From the NCBI GenBank assembly GCA_019348195.1, contig JAHWJX010000002.1, positions 21,210 to 85,209 on the forward strand: a stretch of 64,000 nt of DNA, in the 5' to 3' direction. Made by a program: the position numbers and the translations under genes. The notes beneath the pieces are model-generated. The model saw only the letters and a program-made list of their open reading frames with translations. It was not told the DNA's origin and ran no database searches. Below are positions 26,320 through 38,328 of this stretch, one piece after another. Numbering within the stretch: the stretch's first letter is position 1; every line of letters starts with the position of its first letter. The DNA is from Pseudomonadota bacterium. GTDB lineage: Bacteria > Pseudomonadota > Alphaproteobacteria > Caulobacterales > Caulobacteraceae.

Positions 26320-26324
26320 GTTCC
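26320..26324 (-). promoter_or_regulatory. GGAAC box upstream of the LovK-like gene
   Basis: A minus-strand GGAAC lies 60 bases 5' of the ATG at 26260. The expected CGTT 16-17 bases on reads GCTT or CTTG, so the match is weak. If real, transcription would start 3' of the GTG at 26299, which supports the ATG at 26260 as the start. Confidence 0.25.
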
Positions 26325-26404
26325 CGTCCGGCGTGAGGGAAGTTAACCTTTGCGCGAAATTGCGCGTACGTCAGAGCGAGGGCGCTCAGCTTGGCCGAAC
26401 CGGC

Positions 26405-27223
26405 TCAGCCGAAGGGCACCACCTTGTTGGCCGCGTCGTGGCCGATATCGGCTTGCCCCAGCACCGGGATGCCGGATCGCTCGCACCATTCCCGCGCGAT
26501 CGCGTCTTCGTCGCGCCCGAACTCGGGATCGTTGGGGACGACCTGGTTGAACCGGCCCAGCCGGATGCCCGCAACGCGCCGCACCCGCGGATTGCTCGTG
26601 AGCTGCCAGAGCATCCGGTCGGCGCGGTAGGTGGGCTCCGCCACCTCTTCCAGCATCAGGACCCGCCCTTCGAAATCTGGCTCCCACGGCGTCCCCAGCA
26701 ATCCGCTGACGATGGCGATATTGAAGGCCAGGGCGGGGCGCGGATCGTCCCAGAGGCTGGGCTCGAGTGCGGAAGGATCGCCTTCCACAAGCCAGCTCAG
26801 CGCCCGCAACGCGGCCTGCTCACCGCCGTCGCGCCGGATGTCGTCCACCATGGGGCCATGCGCCGCGCCCTCGAAGCCCGCGCGGCGGAGCGCGGCCAGC
26901 AGCACGCCGCCATCGCTGTAGCCTAGGTAGCGTTTGCTCCGGGCCGCCGGCTCCAGCCGGCCTAGCGCCGCCTCCACCATGCGGCCGGAGCCGTAGCCGC
27001 CCCGCGCGAACCACACGGCGTCCACCCGAGGATCGTTCGCCGCTTCGGCGAAGGCGGCCGCGCGCGCGGCGTCCGGCCCGGCGAAGTGGCCGTCCTGGAG
27101 GAAGCATTGGGCGTGGAAGACCAGCTCCACCGCTGCGCCCCAACGCTCGGAGGCCACCATCCGCGCCCGCTCGGCCGTTTCCGGCGAGATGGGACGGCTG
27201 GGGGCTGTGACGGCGATCCTCAT
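26405..27223 (-). CDS. ldcA: Murein LD-carboxypeptidase (S66 family)
   Basis: 272 residues. The S66 catalytic triad can be placed at Ser103 (YLGYSDGG), Glu192 or Glu193 (VLMLEEV) and His262 ([10 protein letters not shown]), with [11 protein letters not shown] forming the first conserved block. No signal peptide is seen, so it should act in the cytoplasm, trimming the terminal D-Ala from murein tetrapeptides during recycling. It is divergent from the mpl-like gene, whose product would use the resulting tripeptide. Confidence 0.9.
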   Translation of the reverse strand: MRIAVTAPSRPISPETAERARMVASERWGAAVELVFHAQCFLQDGHFAGPDAARAAAFAEAANDPRVDAVWFARGGYGSGRMVEAALGRLEPAARSKRYLGYSDGGVLLAALRRAGFEGAAHGPMVDDIRRDGGEQAALRALSWLVEGDPSALEPSLWDDPRPALAFNIAIVSGLLGTPWEPDFEGRVLMLEEVAEPTYRADRMLWQLTSNPRVRRVAGIRLGRFNQVVPNDPEFGRDEDAIAREWCERSGIPVLGQADIGHDAANKVVPFG

Positions 27224-27262
27224 GACTTCCCCCGGGGCTCACCCTTCCCTACGATTCGGCGC

Positions 27263-28666
27263 ATGACTCGGGAAGCTTCAAGCCGATCCTCGCCTGCGGT
27301 CGCAGGCTCCTACTTCTTCTGCGGCGTCGGCGGCAGCGGCATGCTCCCGCTGGCGCTGATTCTTCAGGCCCGTGGCGCGCGCGTGGAGGGCTCCGACCGC
27401 GCGCTCGACCAGGGCCGCACCCCCGACAAGTTCGACGCGCTCCGTGCGCGTGGGATTGTCCTTCATCCACAGGACGGCTCAGGCCTGCGCGACGCGTCCC
27501 AGATCCTGGTCGCCTCGGCCGCGGTGGAGGCCGACATCCCCGACGTGGCCGCAGCGCTCCGCGTGGGCGCCTCCCGCGTCAGTCGAGCCGAACTCCTGGC
27601 CGATCTGTTCAACGCCGCCGCTGAGCGGATCGGTGTGGCGGGAACTAGCGGCAAGTCCAGCGTCACAGGCATGATCGCCGCCATCCTGCATGCAATCGGC
27701 GGGCGCCCCACCGTGATGAACGGCGCGGAGATGAAGCTGTTCGGCGCCTCCGCCCTCCCTGGCGGGGGGGAGACCTTCGTCTCCGAGGTGGACGAGTCGG
27801 ACGGGTCCATCGCGCTGTACCGCCCCACGATCGCGGTGGTGAACAATGTGGCGCTGGACCACAAAACCATGGAGGAGCTTCGCGGCCTCTTCGCCGACTT
27901 CGTTCGGGGCGCCCGTACGGCTGTGTTGAACCTGGACAACCCGGAAACCGCGTCACTGGCGCGCGATCACCCGGGCGCGCTGACCTACAGCCTATCGGAC
28001 CCGAAAGCTCAGCTTCTCGCGCAGGCGGTGCGGCCCACGTCCGACGGGATCGGCTTCACGGTGAACGGCCTGCCCGTGAAGCTTCAGGTTCCCGGCCGCC
28101 ACAATGTGGCCAACGCGCTTGCCGCTCTCGCCGCTGCAACCGCGGTCGGTGTCCCGCTCGAGGACGCCGCCAGGGGTCTGGAGACCTTCTCGGGCATTCG
28201 CCGCCGGTTGGAGCTGGTGGGCGCGGCGGGCGGGGTCACCGTCATCGACGACTTCGCCCACAACCCCGACAAGATCACCGCCACCTTGTCCACCCTGCAC
28301 GCCTTTCCCGGCCGCCTCCTGCTGATGTTCCAGCCGCAAGGCTATGGCCCGCTACGCCTTTTTCGTTCGGAGTTCATCGAAACTCTCGCCGAACAGATGG
28401 GAGCGGAAGACGTCCTGCTCATGCCCGAGCCCGTTTATTTCGGCGGCACCGTGGACCGCTCCGTCGGCAGTCGGGAGATCGTCGAGGGCGTCGCCGCGCG
28501 CGGTCGCCATGCCGAAGCTCTGCCGGACCGTCCGGCCTGCGGCGAACGCCTGCTGCAACTGGCCCGCCCAGGCGACCGCATCGTGGTCATGGGCGCCCGC
28601 GACGACACCCTAACCCAGTTCGCCGCCGAACTGCTGGACCGGCTCAAGGCCTCGGCTTCGGCCTGA
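27263..28666 (+). CDS. mpl: Mur ligase, probable murein tripeptide ligase Mpl
   Basis: 467 residues from the ATG at 27263. The N-terminal Rossmann region ([19 protein letters not shown]) and the ATP-binding loop [14 protein letters not shown] mark the Mur ligase family, with the central domain motif SEVDESDGS and the C-terminal FAHNPDKI and PQGYGP. MurC and Mpl look alike; Mpl, which ligates L-Ala-gamma-D-Glu-mDAP to UDP-MurNAc, is preferred because the gene is divergent from ldcA and far from any dcw cluster. The 3' end overlaps the convergent TonB-like gene by 23 bases. Confidence 0.78.
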   Translation: MTREASSRSSPAVAGSYFFCGVGGSGMLPLALILQARGARVEGSDRALDQGRTPDKFDALRARGIVLHPQDGSGLRDASQILVASAAVEADIPDVAAALRVGASRVSRAELLADLFNAAAERIGVAGTSGKSSVTGMIAAILHAIGGRPTVMNGAEMKLFGASALPGGGETFVSEVDESDGSIALYRPTIAVVNNVALDHKTMEELRGLFADFVRGARTAVLNLDNPETASLARDHPGALTYSLSDPKAQLLAQAVRPTSDGIGFTVNGLPVKLQVPGRHNVANALAALAAATAVGVPLEDAARGLETFSGIRRRLELVGAAGGVTVIDDFAHNPDKITATLSTLHAFPGRLLLMFQPQGYGPLRLFRSEFIETLAEQMGAEDVLLMPEPVYFGGTVDRSVGSREIVEGVAARGRHAEALPDRPACGERLLQLARPGDRIVVMGARDDTLTQFAAELLDRLKASASA

Positions 28667-29429
28667 GCGCGTCGTCGTCGCCGCGCAGCGTCGATGGCGG
28701 TATGACGGGCAGGGCGGGCGGGGGGCGGCCGAAGGGGATCTTGATCCCGCTGCTGTCGCTCAGGTTGGTGGCTGGCCCTTCGCCCCGACGGGGCCCGCCA
28801 ATGGTGTTGCAGCCGGTGCAGACGCCTAGGGGCAGAGGCCGCAGCCTGGCCTCTTCCCGGGCGGCCGCCGCCGCTGTTCGAGCTGCGGCCTCGGCCTGGA
28901 GCCGCGGGTTCGGGTCGGGTCCGAGCGCGGGCGCGGTCCGCGCCGTTGTGCGCGCTCGTACCGCGCAGAGCTCCCGCTCGCGGGCGGTGCGTGGTCCTGG
29001 CCCGCTGCAATCGACGGCGCGGAGCGCGGCGGCCACGGCGGACAGGTCGGACGGGGCCCGCGGGCCCGGCGTTCTGGCCGGCCCGGCGGGCAGGGTGGAC
29101 GGAGCCGGGGATGAAGGGGGCGGCGGCGCGGCTGGCGCGAGCGCCGGCGAAGCCGGAACTGGAGCGGAGAGGGCGGAGGCCGGACTCTCGCGGCGTTCCT
29201 GCCCGAGGCGACCTGTCGGCGCCGGACGGGGGTCGGCGGCGTCCACCGACGGTCTCGGCGGGGTTTCGGGCCGCTCCGGCCGGATCAGGGCGACCTCGAT
29301 CGGCGGCGGCGCGGGCGCACCCGTCTCGGCGCGCCGGAGCATGAGCCCGCCCAGCAGGGCGCCGTGAAAGGCGAGCGACAGGATCGCGGCCGCGGCGACC
29401 CTGCGCCAGGCCCATTGTCTGAGTCCCAC
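28644..29429 (-). CDS. TonB-like proline-rich periplasmic protein
   Basis: 261 residues. A short basic start ([10 protein letters not shown]) and one membrane span (about 11-30) are followed by a Pro/Ala-rich linker (about 35-125) and a C-terminal region with four Cys ([26 protein letters not shown]). The topology is like TonB/TolA-type spanning proteins, but no TonB C-terminal fold motif is recognised and no ExbBD genes are near. The Cys residues could form disulfides in the periplasm. Function unknown. Confidence 0.65.
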   Translation of the reverse strand: MGLRQWAWRRVAAAAILSLAFHGALLGGLMLRRAETGAPAPPPIEVALIRPERPETPPRPSVDAADPRPAPTGRLGQERRESPASALSAPVPASPALAPAAPPPPSSPAPSTLPAGPARTPGPRAPSDLSAVAAALRAVDCSGPGPRTARERELCAVRARTTARTAPALGPDPNPRLQAEAAARTAAAAAREEARLRPLPLGVCTGCNTIGGPRRGEGPATNLSDSSGIKIPFGRPPPALPVIPPSTLRGDDDALRPKPRP

Positions 29430-29550
29430 TTGCGTCTCCCCGACCGTCCGGAGGAGCGGGCGCCATTACGGCCAAGCTGGGGCCGGTCGGCGGTCTTTGC
29501 GGGGCCGGGCCCGACGCCTAAATGGCGACGGAGCACGGAAGGAGAGCCGA

Positions 29551-29886
29551 ATGCCGTTGACGATGTGCCCGCACGGACACGGGGCGATGCAGGAGGTGAG
29601 CCGTTCGGGCGTGCAGCTCGACATTTGCCCCAGCTGCGGCGGCGTCTGGCTGGACCGCGGCGAACTGGAGAAGGTCCAGACCGGCGTCCGCGACCGTCAG
29701 TCGGAGGTGCAGGATGAAATGCGCCGCTTCGAGCGCGACGTGGACGAGTTCCGCCGCGACCCGGACGATTGGCGCCGGCGTCACCCTTATGACACCGAGC
29801 AGAAGCGCCACAGCTATTCCGACGAGGACGATTACCGGCGCCGCAAGAAGCGGCGCGGCTTCGACCTGTTCGACATCTTCGATTGA
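29551..29886 (+). CDS. TFIIB-type zinc-ribbon protein
   Basis: 111 residues from the ATG at 29551, preceded by AAGGAGAG. The first 45 residues are a zf-TFIIB module: TMCPHGHGAMQEV and DICPSCGGVWLDRGELEK. The first knuckle has His in place of the second Cys (CPHGH instead of CPxC), so zinc would be held by three Cys and one His. The rest is very charged (RRFERDVDEFRRDPDDWRRR) and ends in FDLFDIFD. Small proteins of this type are common and of unknown function. Confidence 0.8.
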   Translation: MPLTMCPHGHGAMQEVSRSGVQLDICPSCGGVWLDRGELEKVQTGVRDRQSEVQDEMRRFERDVDEFRRDPDDWRRRHPYDTEQKRHSYSDEDDYRRRKKRRGFDLFDIFD

Positions 29887-29912
29887 GCCAGAGCCGGGCA
29901 GGCAGGCTCGTC

Positions 29913-29941
29913 TTGACCCCGACAGAGGCGCCGGGTATCTA
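29913..29941 (+). promoter_or_regulatory. Probable promoter of the str operon
   Basis: TTGACC (29913-29918), a 17-base spacer and TATCTA (29936-29941), about 160 bases upstream of rpsL. The same -10 with the same preceding bases (CGGGTATCTA) occurs in the proposed S10 operon promoter. Confidence 0.6.
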
Positions 29942-30002
29942 GCGGCCTCCTTCGGTCGGGGTCCCCCCCGGCTGAAGCAAGCGAGATGGGGCTGTGTCCC
30001 CG

Positions 30003-30029
30003 CCGGAACGCCCAAAGCGCGCGTTCCGG
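30003..30029 (+). other. Hairpin in the str operon leader
   Basis: CCGGAACGC (30003-30011) and GCGTTCCGG (30021-30029) form a perfect 9-bp stem with a 9-base loop, 73 bases 5' of rpsL and downstream of the proposed promoter. A weakly T-rich stretch (TTTCGTTTG) follows. It could be a regulatory leader structure. Confidence 0.45.
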
Positions 30030-30102
30030 GCCGTTTCGTTTGCCGAAACAGTTTCACCCTGGGCGCCTCGGCCAAACGGCACACGCCCGCCTCGGAGCCG
30101 TA

Positions 30103-30474
30103 ATGCCCACCGTCAACCAGCTGATCCGGAAGCCCCGTACCCCGAACCGCACGCGTAACAAGGTGCCGGCCCTGAAGGGCTCGCCTCAGCGCCGGGGCGT
30201 CTGCACCCGCGTCTACACGACCACGCCGAAGAAGCCGAACTCCGCCCTGCGCAAGGTCGCCAAGGTGCGACTGACCTCGGGCATCGAGGCGGTGTGCTAC
30301 ATTCCTGGCGAAGGCCACAATCTGCAGGAGCACTCGGTGGTCCTGATCCGTGGCGGCCGTGTGAAGGACCTCCCCGGCGTGCGCTACCACATCCTGCGCG
30401 GCGTGCTGGACACCCAGGGCGTCAAGAACCGCAAGCAACGCCGCTCGCTTTACGGCGCCAAGCGTCCGAAGTGA
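30103..30474 (+). CDS. rpsL: 30S ribosomal protein S12
   Basis: 123 residues, full length. [13 protein letters not shown] and [15 protein letters not shown] are the decoding-centre loops; Lys43 and Lys88 are wild type, so no streptomycin-resistance substitution is seen at the classic positions. The ATG at 30103 begins the canonical [12 protein letters not shown]. First gene of the str operon rpsL-rpsG-fusA-tuf. Confidence 0.98.
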   Translation: MPTVNQLIRKPRTPNRTRNKVPALKGSPQRRGVCTRVYTTTPKKPNSALRKVAKVRLTSGIEAVCYIPGEGHNLQEHSVVLIRGGRVKDLPGVRYHILRGVLDTQGVKNRKQRRSLYGAKRPK

Positions 30475-30534
30475 CCCAACGAAGCTGAGACTCATCTCGG
30501 CGAGAGCCGGGATCCAGAAGGAAGAACCAAGCCC

Positions 30535-31008
30535 ATGTCCCGCCGCCGTCGCGCAGAGAAGCGCGAAGTCCTGACCGACCCGAAGTACGGGGATGTCGTC
30601 GTCACCAAGTTCATGAACTACGTCATGTACGAAGGTAAGAAGGCGGTCGCCGAGAACATCGTCTATGGCGCCTTCGACCTGATCGAGACGCGCCGTCGCG
30701 ACATGGAGCCGCTCCAGGTGTTCCACACCGCGCTGGACAATGTCGCCCCCGCGATCGAGGTGCGCTCCCGCCGGGTCGGCGGCGCCACCTACCAGGTGCC
30801 GGTCGAGGTGCGTCCGGAGCGTCGCCGCGCCCTGGCCATTCGTTGGCTGATCAACGCCGCGCGCAACCGCGGCGAGAACACCATGACGGAGAAGCTGGCC
30901 GGCGAGCTGCTGGACGCCAGCAACAACCGCGGCACCGCGGTGAAGAAGCGGGAAGACACGCACAAAATGGCTGAAGCCAACCGCGCCTTCTCGCACTACC
31001 GCTGGTAA
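30535..31008 (+). CDS. rpsG: 30S ribosomal protein S7
   Basis: 157 residues beginning [20 protein letters not shown], complete to the C-terminal AFSHYRW. It nucleates assembly of the 30S head. AAGGAAG lies upstream as the ribosome-binding site. Second gene of the str operon, 60 bases after rpsL. Confidence 0.98.
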   Translation: MSRRRRAEKREVLTDPKYGDVVVTKFMNYVMYEGKKAVAENIVYGAFDLIETRRRDMEPLQVFHTALDNVAPAIEVRSRRVGGATYQVPVEVRPERRRALAIRWLINAARNRGENTMTEKLAGELLDASNNRGTAVKKREDTHKMAEANRAFSHYRW

Positions 31009-31036
31009 GCCCTATATAAAGCCTTGCCGATCATGT

Positions 31037-31066
31037 GCGCCGGGGGTTGCCTAGACCGCCCGGCGC
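31037..31066 (+). other. Hairpin between rpsG and fusA
   Basis: GCGCCGGG (31037-31044) and CCCGGCGC (31059-31066) form an 8-bp stem with a 14-base loop in the 117-base rpsG-fusA gap. No T-run follows. Possible processing or S7-binding structure, by analogy only. Confidence 0.35.
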
Positions 31067-31125
31067 CGTGCTAAGCGCCCCCAAGATCCCCGCACAATTC
31101 GAACGCCGTTTCGGCAGAGCATCGC

Positions 31126-33204
<2,079 letters not shown>

Positions 33205-33252
33205 CCCAAACCCCAGAAAGGAGCCCACCCCGTCTGGGGCGGAGTCAAAGAG

Positions 33253-34443
<1,191 letters not shown>

Positions 34444-34467
34444 GCCGGCGCGAGCTTGCTGAAGACG

Positions 34468-34499
34468 AGCCCCGTTGGAGCGATCCGGCGGGGCTTTTT
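34468..34499 (+). terminator. Intrinsic terminator of the str operon
   Basis: AGCCCCG (34468-34474) pairs with CGGGGCT (34489-34495) and is followed at once by TTTT, 25 bases after the tuf stop. Confidence 0.85.
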
Positions 34500-34614
34500 C
34501 ATGCCTGCTTGACGGCGCCGGTGAGAGCGGTCCGCGGTTGGTGCAAAGGCGGACCCCCCATGCTTGCCCTGGCGTTCCTCCGCTGCTCTCATCGCCGGAC
34601 GATCGGAGGGGCAG

Positions 34615-35319
34615 GTGTCGCAGCAGGTGATCGGATTGATCGGCGGCATGAGCTGGGAGAGCTCCGCCCAGTACTATCGCATCATCAACGAGCAGGTTCG
34701 CACTCGGCTGGGCGGGCTTCATTCCGCCCGTTGCCTCATGTGGTCCTTCGACTTCGCTGAGATCGAAGCGCTGCAGCGTCCCGACGGATGGTCGCAAGCC
34801 ACGGCCCTGATGATCGAAGCCGCCCAGCGTTTGGAGCGGGGCGGAGCGGACTTCGTGTTGATCTGCACCAACACGATGCATCGCATGGCGGACGAGGTGC
34901 AGGCCGCCATCGACCGACCGCTGTTGCACATCGTGGACTCCACGGCCGAGCGGATCCGGACAGCCGGTTTCCGACGGGTCGGGCTGCTCGGCACCGCCTT
35001 TACGATGGAGCAGGCCTTCTTCAAGGGCCGCCTGGCTGACCGGTACGGGCTCCAGGTGCTCGTGCCCGAGGAGGAGGACCGAGGACGAGTTCACCGGGTG
35101 ATCTACGACGAACTGGTGAAAGGGCGGGTCAGCGCGAGTTCCCGTCAAGCCTACCGGGAGATCATCGAGCGATTGGTCGAGCGTGGGGCGGAGGCGGTCA
35201 TTCTCGGCTGCACCGAGATCATGCTTCTGGTCCGGGCGGAGGACAGCCCGGTTCCGCTGCTCGACACCACGGTCATACATGCGGAAGCGGCCGTCGATCG
35301 AGCCTTGTCGGGGGCCTGA
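34615..35319 (+). CDS. Aspartate/glutamate racemase family protein
   Basis: 234 residues from the GTG at 34615, which follows CGGAGGGG at good spacing. The N-terminus is IGLIGGMSWESSAQYY, typical of the YgeA/RacX branch. The two catalytic cysteines are present in FVLICTNTMHRM and AVILGCTEIMLL. The family interconverts L- and D-amino acids without cofactor; exact substrate not predictable. It sits alone after the str terminator. Confidence 0.88.
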   Translation: MSQQVIGLIGGMSWESSAQYYRIINEQVRTRLGGLHSARCLMWSFDFAEIEALQRPDGWSQATALMIEAAQRLERGGADFVLICTNTMHRMADEVQAAIDRPLLHIVDSTAERIRTAGFRRVGLLGTAFTMEQAFFKGRLADRYGLQVLVPEEEDRGRVHRVIYDELVKGRVSASSRQAYREIIERLVERGAEAVILGCTEIMLLVRAEDSPVPLLDTTVIHAEAAVDRALSGA

Positions 35320-35491
35320 GGGCTCCGAGACGTCGTCTCACGAGCGCCGCCGCGTGTTCCCGGCTTCCGAACGGTCGGCCGGCGACCTGGAGCCGGTGGC
35401 GGACCGATGCAGGATTGACGGGCTGGAGCGGCGGCCGGCGACGCGCTGGTCGACGGGGCGCCTGCCCAGGCCCCCGGGAGCTGTCTGACTC

Positions 35492-35782
35492 TCAGGCTTG
35501 GTTGTTCTCCGCATCCGGCGAACCGATCGGAGCGCCGGTCACGGGGTCGGTCCGGATTTCGCGCGAGGTCTGGCGGTCGGAGGCCAGGCCGGGATCAGGG
35601 ACGGCGCTGCCCTCTGAGCCCTGGGGCTCGGTCGCGGCCCGGGGCGGCTGGCCATCGTCTCCGGAGGGGCGGCGATTGTCGACTTCGCTGGGATAGGCGC
35701 CGCCCTGTGCGCGTTCGGATTCCGTCTCGAGAGACCTGCCGGACGGTGCGCCCCGAAAGGGTTCTTTGTTCTCGTCGGCCAT
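35492..35782 (-). CDS. Small hydrophilic hypothetical protein
   Basis: 96 residues from the ATG at 35782 (MADENKEPFRGAPSGRSL). Highly polar, rich in Gly, Ser, Glu, Asp and Pro, with no hydrophobic core, so probably disordered. An EcfG-like element (GGAGC-N16-CGTT) lies upstream. It resembles small stress-induced proteins of Caulobacterales in composition; no domain recognised. Confidence 0.55.
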   Translation of the reverse strand: MADENKEPFRGAPSGRSLETESERAQGGAYPSEVDNRRPSGDDGQPPRAATEPQGSEGSAVPDPGLASDRQTSREIRTDPVTGAPIGSPDAENNQA

Positions 35783-35806
35783 AATCGAGTCTCCAGTCGT
35801 GGACTC

Positions 35807-35831
35807 AACGCGCCGCCGGAGCCTCCGCTCC
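35807..35831 (-). promoter_or_regulatory. Candidate EcfG-type promoter of the small hydrophilic gene
   Basis: Minus-strand GGAGC (35831-35827), 16 bases, CGTT (35810-35807). One mismatch in the -35 box, perfect -10. It lies 25-49 bases 5' of the ATG. Confidence 0.35.
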
Positions 35832-35933
35832 CATTGGGGGTGATCGGCGGGACCCGGCCGGGCGGACTCGCCTGCGAGGCGAAACCGGCACAAGCTTTGC
35901 AGCCTCTTAGGCCCAGAAGCCGGGGCGGGTCAG

Positions 35934-37088
35934 ATGGGCACAAAACTGAGCGTAGAGGTCTTGGCGCCCGGAGCGCTGACCTTGAGCGAGCGGGCGCTGT
36001 GGCGGAGCTTCACGGCCGCGTCCTCCGCCTACCGTAGTCCTTTCTTCAGCCTCGACTTCGCCCTGGCCGCCGATGGCGTCGCGCCTGGCAGCGCCGTGGC
36101 CGTGGTGGAGCGCGCCGGCGCGGTGGTGGGATTTCTGCCGTTTCAGCGACGGGGTCGCGTGGCCCAGCCTCTTGGCGCGCCCTTGAGCGACTACCACGGC
36201 GTGATCGCCGCGCCCGGAGTGGACCTGGACCTCCGCGAGGTGATCCGTCTGACAGGCTGCGACAGCTACCGCTTCAATGGGCTGGTCGGCCCGGCGCCGC
36301 CCAAGAGCGGGCGTTGTTTCGCCCACGCCGCGCTCAGGGCCGACGTTTCGGCGGGGCTGGAGGCCTGGTTGTCCGCCCGGCCGTCCACGCGCAAGTTCTT
36401 CAAGGACAAGGAACGGGCCCGGCGCGCGGCGGAGCGGGATCTGGGCGCGCTGGAGTTCCGCATGGAGGACGACTCGGACCTGCTGTCCTTCGTGATCGCC
36501 AACAAGCGCGACCAGTATCGGCGCACGGCCCGCCACGATGTCTTCGCTTGCGGGTGGACGCGGGACCTGCTGCGCCGCCTGTGGGCCGAACGCACCGCCG
36601 AATTCGGCGGACGCCTGGCGACCCTGCGGGCCGGCGGACGCCTGCTGGCTGCCGAGTTGGACCTCCGCGCGGGCCCGGTTCGCCACATCTGGTTCCCGAC
36701 CTATGATCCCGACGTGGCGCGTTGGGGGCCTGGAACCCTGCTGATGATCTCGCTCTTCAAGGCGGCCGCCGAAGACCCCGGCTTGGCCGAGCTGGACTTC
36801 GGCAGGGAAGGGGAGGCGTACAAGCGCCATTACGCCGACGCCGCGGAGCCGGTGTATGAGGGCGGCCTCGACCTGGACGGCTGGCGCAGGGTTTCATGTC
36901 GCGCCGCCGACGCCGCCTTGGCGGCTGCGCCGGGCCTGACCAGGGTGGCGGAGGTCCGCGAGCGGATGCGGCGACGGTTCGAGATCATCACCGCATGCGA
37001 AACCCGTCCCGCCGCCTGGCTGGGTGGAGCCGCGGACGCCTTCGTCAACGCCGCCCGCCGCGGCCCGGCCGTTTCTTCGAACGCATAG
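35934..37088 (+). CDS. GNAT/FemAB-like acyltransferase (CelD/BioF2 type)
   Basis: 384 residues. The C-terminal half is an Acetyltransf_6-type GNAT fold: TRKFFKDKERARRAAERDLG, FVIANKRDQYRRTARHDVF, AAELDLRAGPVRHIWFPTYD, WGPGTLLMISLFKAA and ELDFGREGEAYKRHYAD. Proteins of this class act in exopolysaccharide or cellulose synthesis. In Caulobacter HfsK, of holdfast biosynthesis, has a similar build; assignment to it would need a search. No signal peptide. Confidence 0.78.
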   Translation: MGTKLSVEVLAPGALTLSERALWRSFTAASSAYRSPFFSLDFALAADGVAPGSAVAVVERAGAVVGFLPFQRRGRVAQPLGAPLSDYHGVIAAPGVDLDLREVIRLTGCDSYRFNGLVGPAPPKSGRCFAHAALRADVSAGLEAWLSARPSTRKFFKDKERARRAAERDLGALEFRMEDDSDLLSFVIANKRDQYRRTARHDVFACGWTRDLLRRLWAERTAEFGGRLATLRAGGRLLAAELDLRAGPVRHIWFPTYDPDVARWGPGTLLMISLFKAAAEDPGLAELDFGREGEAYKRHYADAAEPVYEGGLDLDGWRRVSCRAADAALAAAPGLTRVAEVRERMRRRFEIITACETRPAAWLGGAADAFVNAARRGPAVSSNA

Positions 37089-37097
37089 GCGACGCGC

Positions 37098-37286
37098 ATG
37101 AGCGAACGGCTGATCCCACACTGGCCTGACGAACTCCGGGGGGCCTTCCTGAAGGCCCCTATGGCCTTCCAGCACCGGGCGGGCGCTTCCGGACTAGTGG
37201 AGGATGAAGCTCTAACCGCTCTGCTGGACCGGGGGAGCTTCGAGCTTGGTCGGGACAACCCCGAAGGCAAGATGACCGCGAATTAA
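37098..37286 (+). CDS. Short ORF, possibly a truncated gene
   Basis: 62 residues starting 9 bases after the acyltransferase stop (MSERLIPHWPDELRGAFLKA). The first 45 residues look like real coding sequence (SGLVEDEALTALLDR); the last 15 (GRDNPEGKMTAN) do not continue a fold. It may be the N-terminal remnant of a longer protein or a small real gene. Function unknown. Confidence 0.4.
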   Translation: MSERLIPHWPDELRGAFLKAPMAFQHRAGASGLVEDEALTALLDRGSFELGRDNPEGKMTAN

Positions 37287-37343
37287 GCTGCATCGCCGGG
37301 GCGCCCGGCCTAACGTCGCTCCCATAGCGGACGGGAGGCTCTC

Positions 37344-38162
37344 ATGCGGACGACCTTGGCGGTGGCGGCGATTGCGGCGCTGGGCGCCGGTGCGGCGCAG
37401 GCGCAGGAGCTTGAGATCGAGGACGCCGCCGCGCGGCTGGTCGTCATCCCCGAGGCGCGACGCGATGTTCAGGTGACGGTGACGCCGGGACTCGCCGGAT
37501 TGCCGGCGCTCCAGGTGCGCCGAGGGCGCGCCGGGGTGGAGGTGGACGGCGGCCTCAGGCGCCGTATCGAGGGGTGCGACGGCGGCGTCGTGCGCATCCG
37601 CGGGATCGGGCGCGTGCCGATCAACCAACTGCCGGTGATCACCGCGCGCGTTCCCTTGGACGCACAAGTCGGCGCCGGCGGGGCGGTCTACGGCTCCATC
37701 GGCCGGACCAGCAGCCTGGAGCTGTCCCACGCCGGCTGCGGCGAGATCCGCGCAGGCAACGTCACCGGTGAGCTGGAGGTGTCCTCGGCGGGTTCAGGCG
37801 CGGTGTTCGTTGGCGCCTCTCGTCAGGCGGAAGTCTCCCTGGCCGGCTCCGGCGACGTCCGGCTGGGACCTGTAGCCGGACCGCTGGACGCTTCCATCGC
37901 AGGATCGGGGGACATCTACGTCCCCTCCGTCGCCGGCGCGGTGGACGCCTCCATCGCGGGATCGGGCGATGTGGTGGTCAACGCGGGTCGCACCGGCCCG
38001 GTCAGCGCCAGCATCGTGGGCAGCGGCGATGTGCGCATCGGCGGCACGGCCGCCAGCGTGAACGCCTCGGTGATGGGCTCGGGCGACGTGCGCGTGGGCC
38101 AGGTGGCCGGCCCCGTTCGGCGCTCGATCGCCGGCAGCGGGGACGTGATCATCGGGCGCTGA
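37344..38162 (+). CDS. Exported GIN-domain beta-helix repeat protein
   Basis: 272 residues. Signal peptide about 1-21 (ending GAAQA). The second half consists of eight units of about 19 residues, seven of them with the core A/V/M-G-S-G-(D/A)-V/I (for example LAGSGDVRLGPVAGPLDAS), the DUF2807/GIN pattern that folds as a beta-helix ladder. Two Cys residues (about 78 and 135) precede the regular repeats. It is likely periplasmic or on the surface. It lies just upstream of the S10 operon on the same strand, with a promoter between. Confidence 0.85.
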   Translation: MRTTLAVAAIAALGAGAAQAQELEIEDAAARLVVIPEARRDVQVTVTPGLAGLPALQVRRGRAGVEVDGGLRRRIEGCDGGVVRIRGIGRVPINQLPVITARVPLDAQVGAGGAVYGSIGRTSSLELSHAGCGEIRAGNVTGELEVSSAGSGAVFVGASRQAEVSLAGSGDVRLGPVAGPLDASIAGSGDIYVPSVAGAVDASIAGSGDVVVNAGRTGPVSASIVGSGDVRIGGTAASVNASVMGSGDVRVGQVAGPVRRSIAGSGDVIIGR

Positions 38163-38191
38163 AAGAGCGTCGGCGGCGCGATGGAGCGGGT

Positions 38192-38220
38192 TGACGGGCG
38201 GGGGAGGGGCGGGTATCTAC
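38192..38220 (+). promoter_or_regulatory. Probable promoter of the S10 operon
   Basis: TTGACG (38192-38197), a 17-base spacer and TATCTA (38215-38220), 234 bases 5' of the rpsJ ATG. The -10 context CGGGTATCTA equals that of the str operon promoter. Confidence 0.6.
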
Positions 38221-38328
38221 CGCCCTTCTGTTGGACCGGCCGTAACGCCTGAGTCGATTGTCTCAGACGTTAGACGCGGTTCGCAAAACGTAGCCTGCAT
38301 AGGGTGGAGCTTCCGCCCCTCTGGTCTC

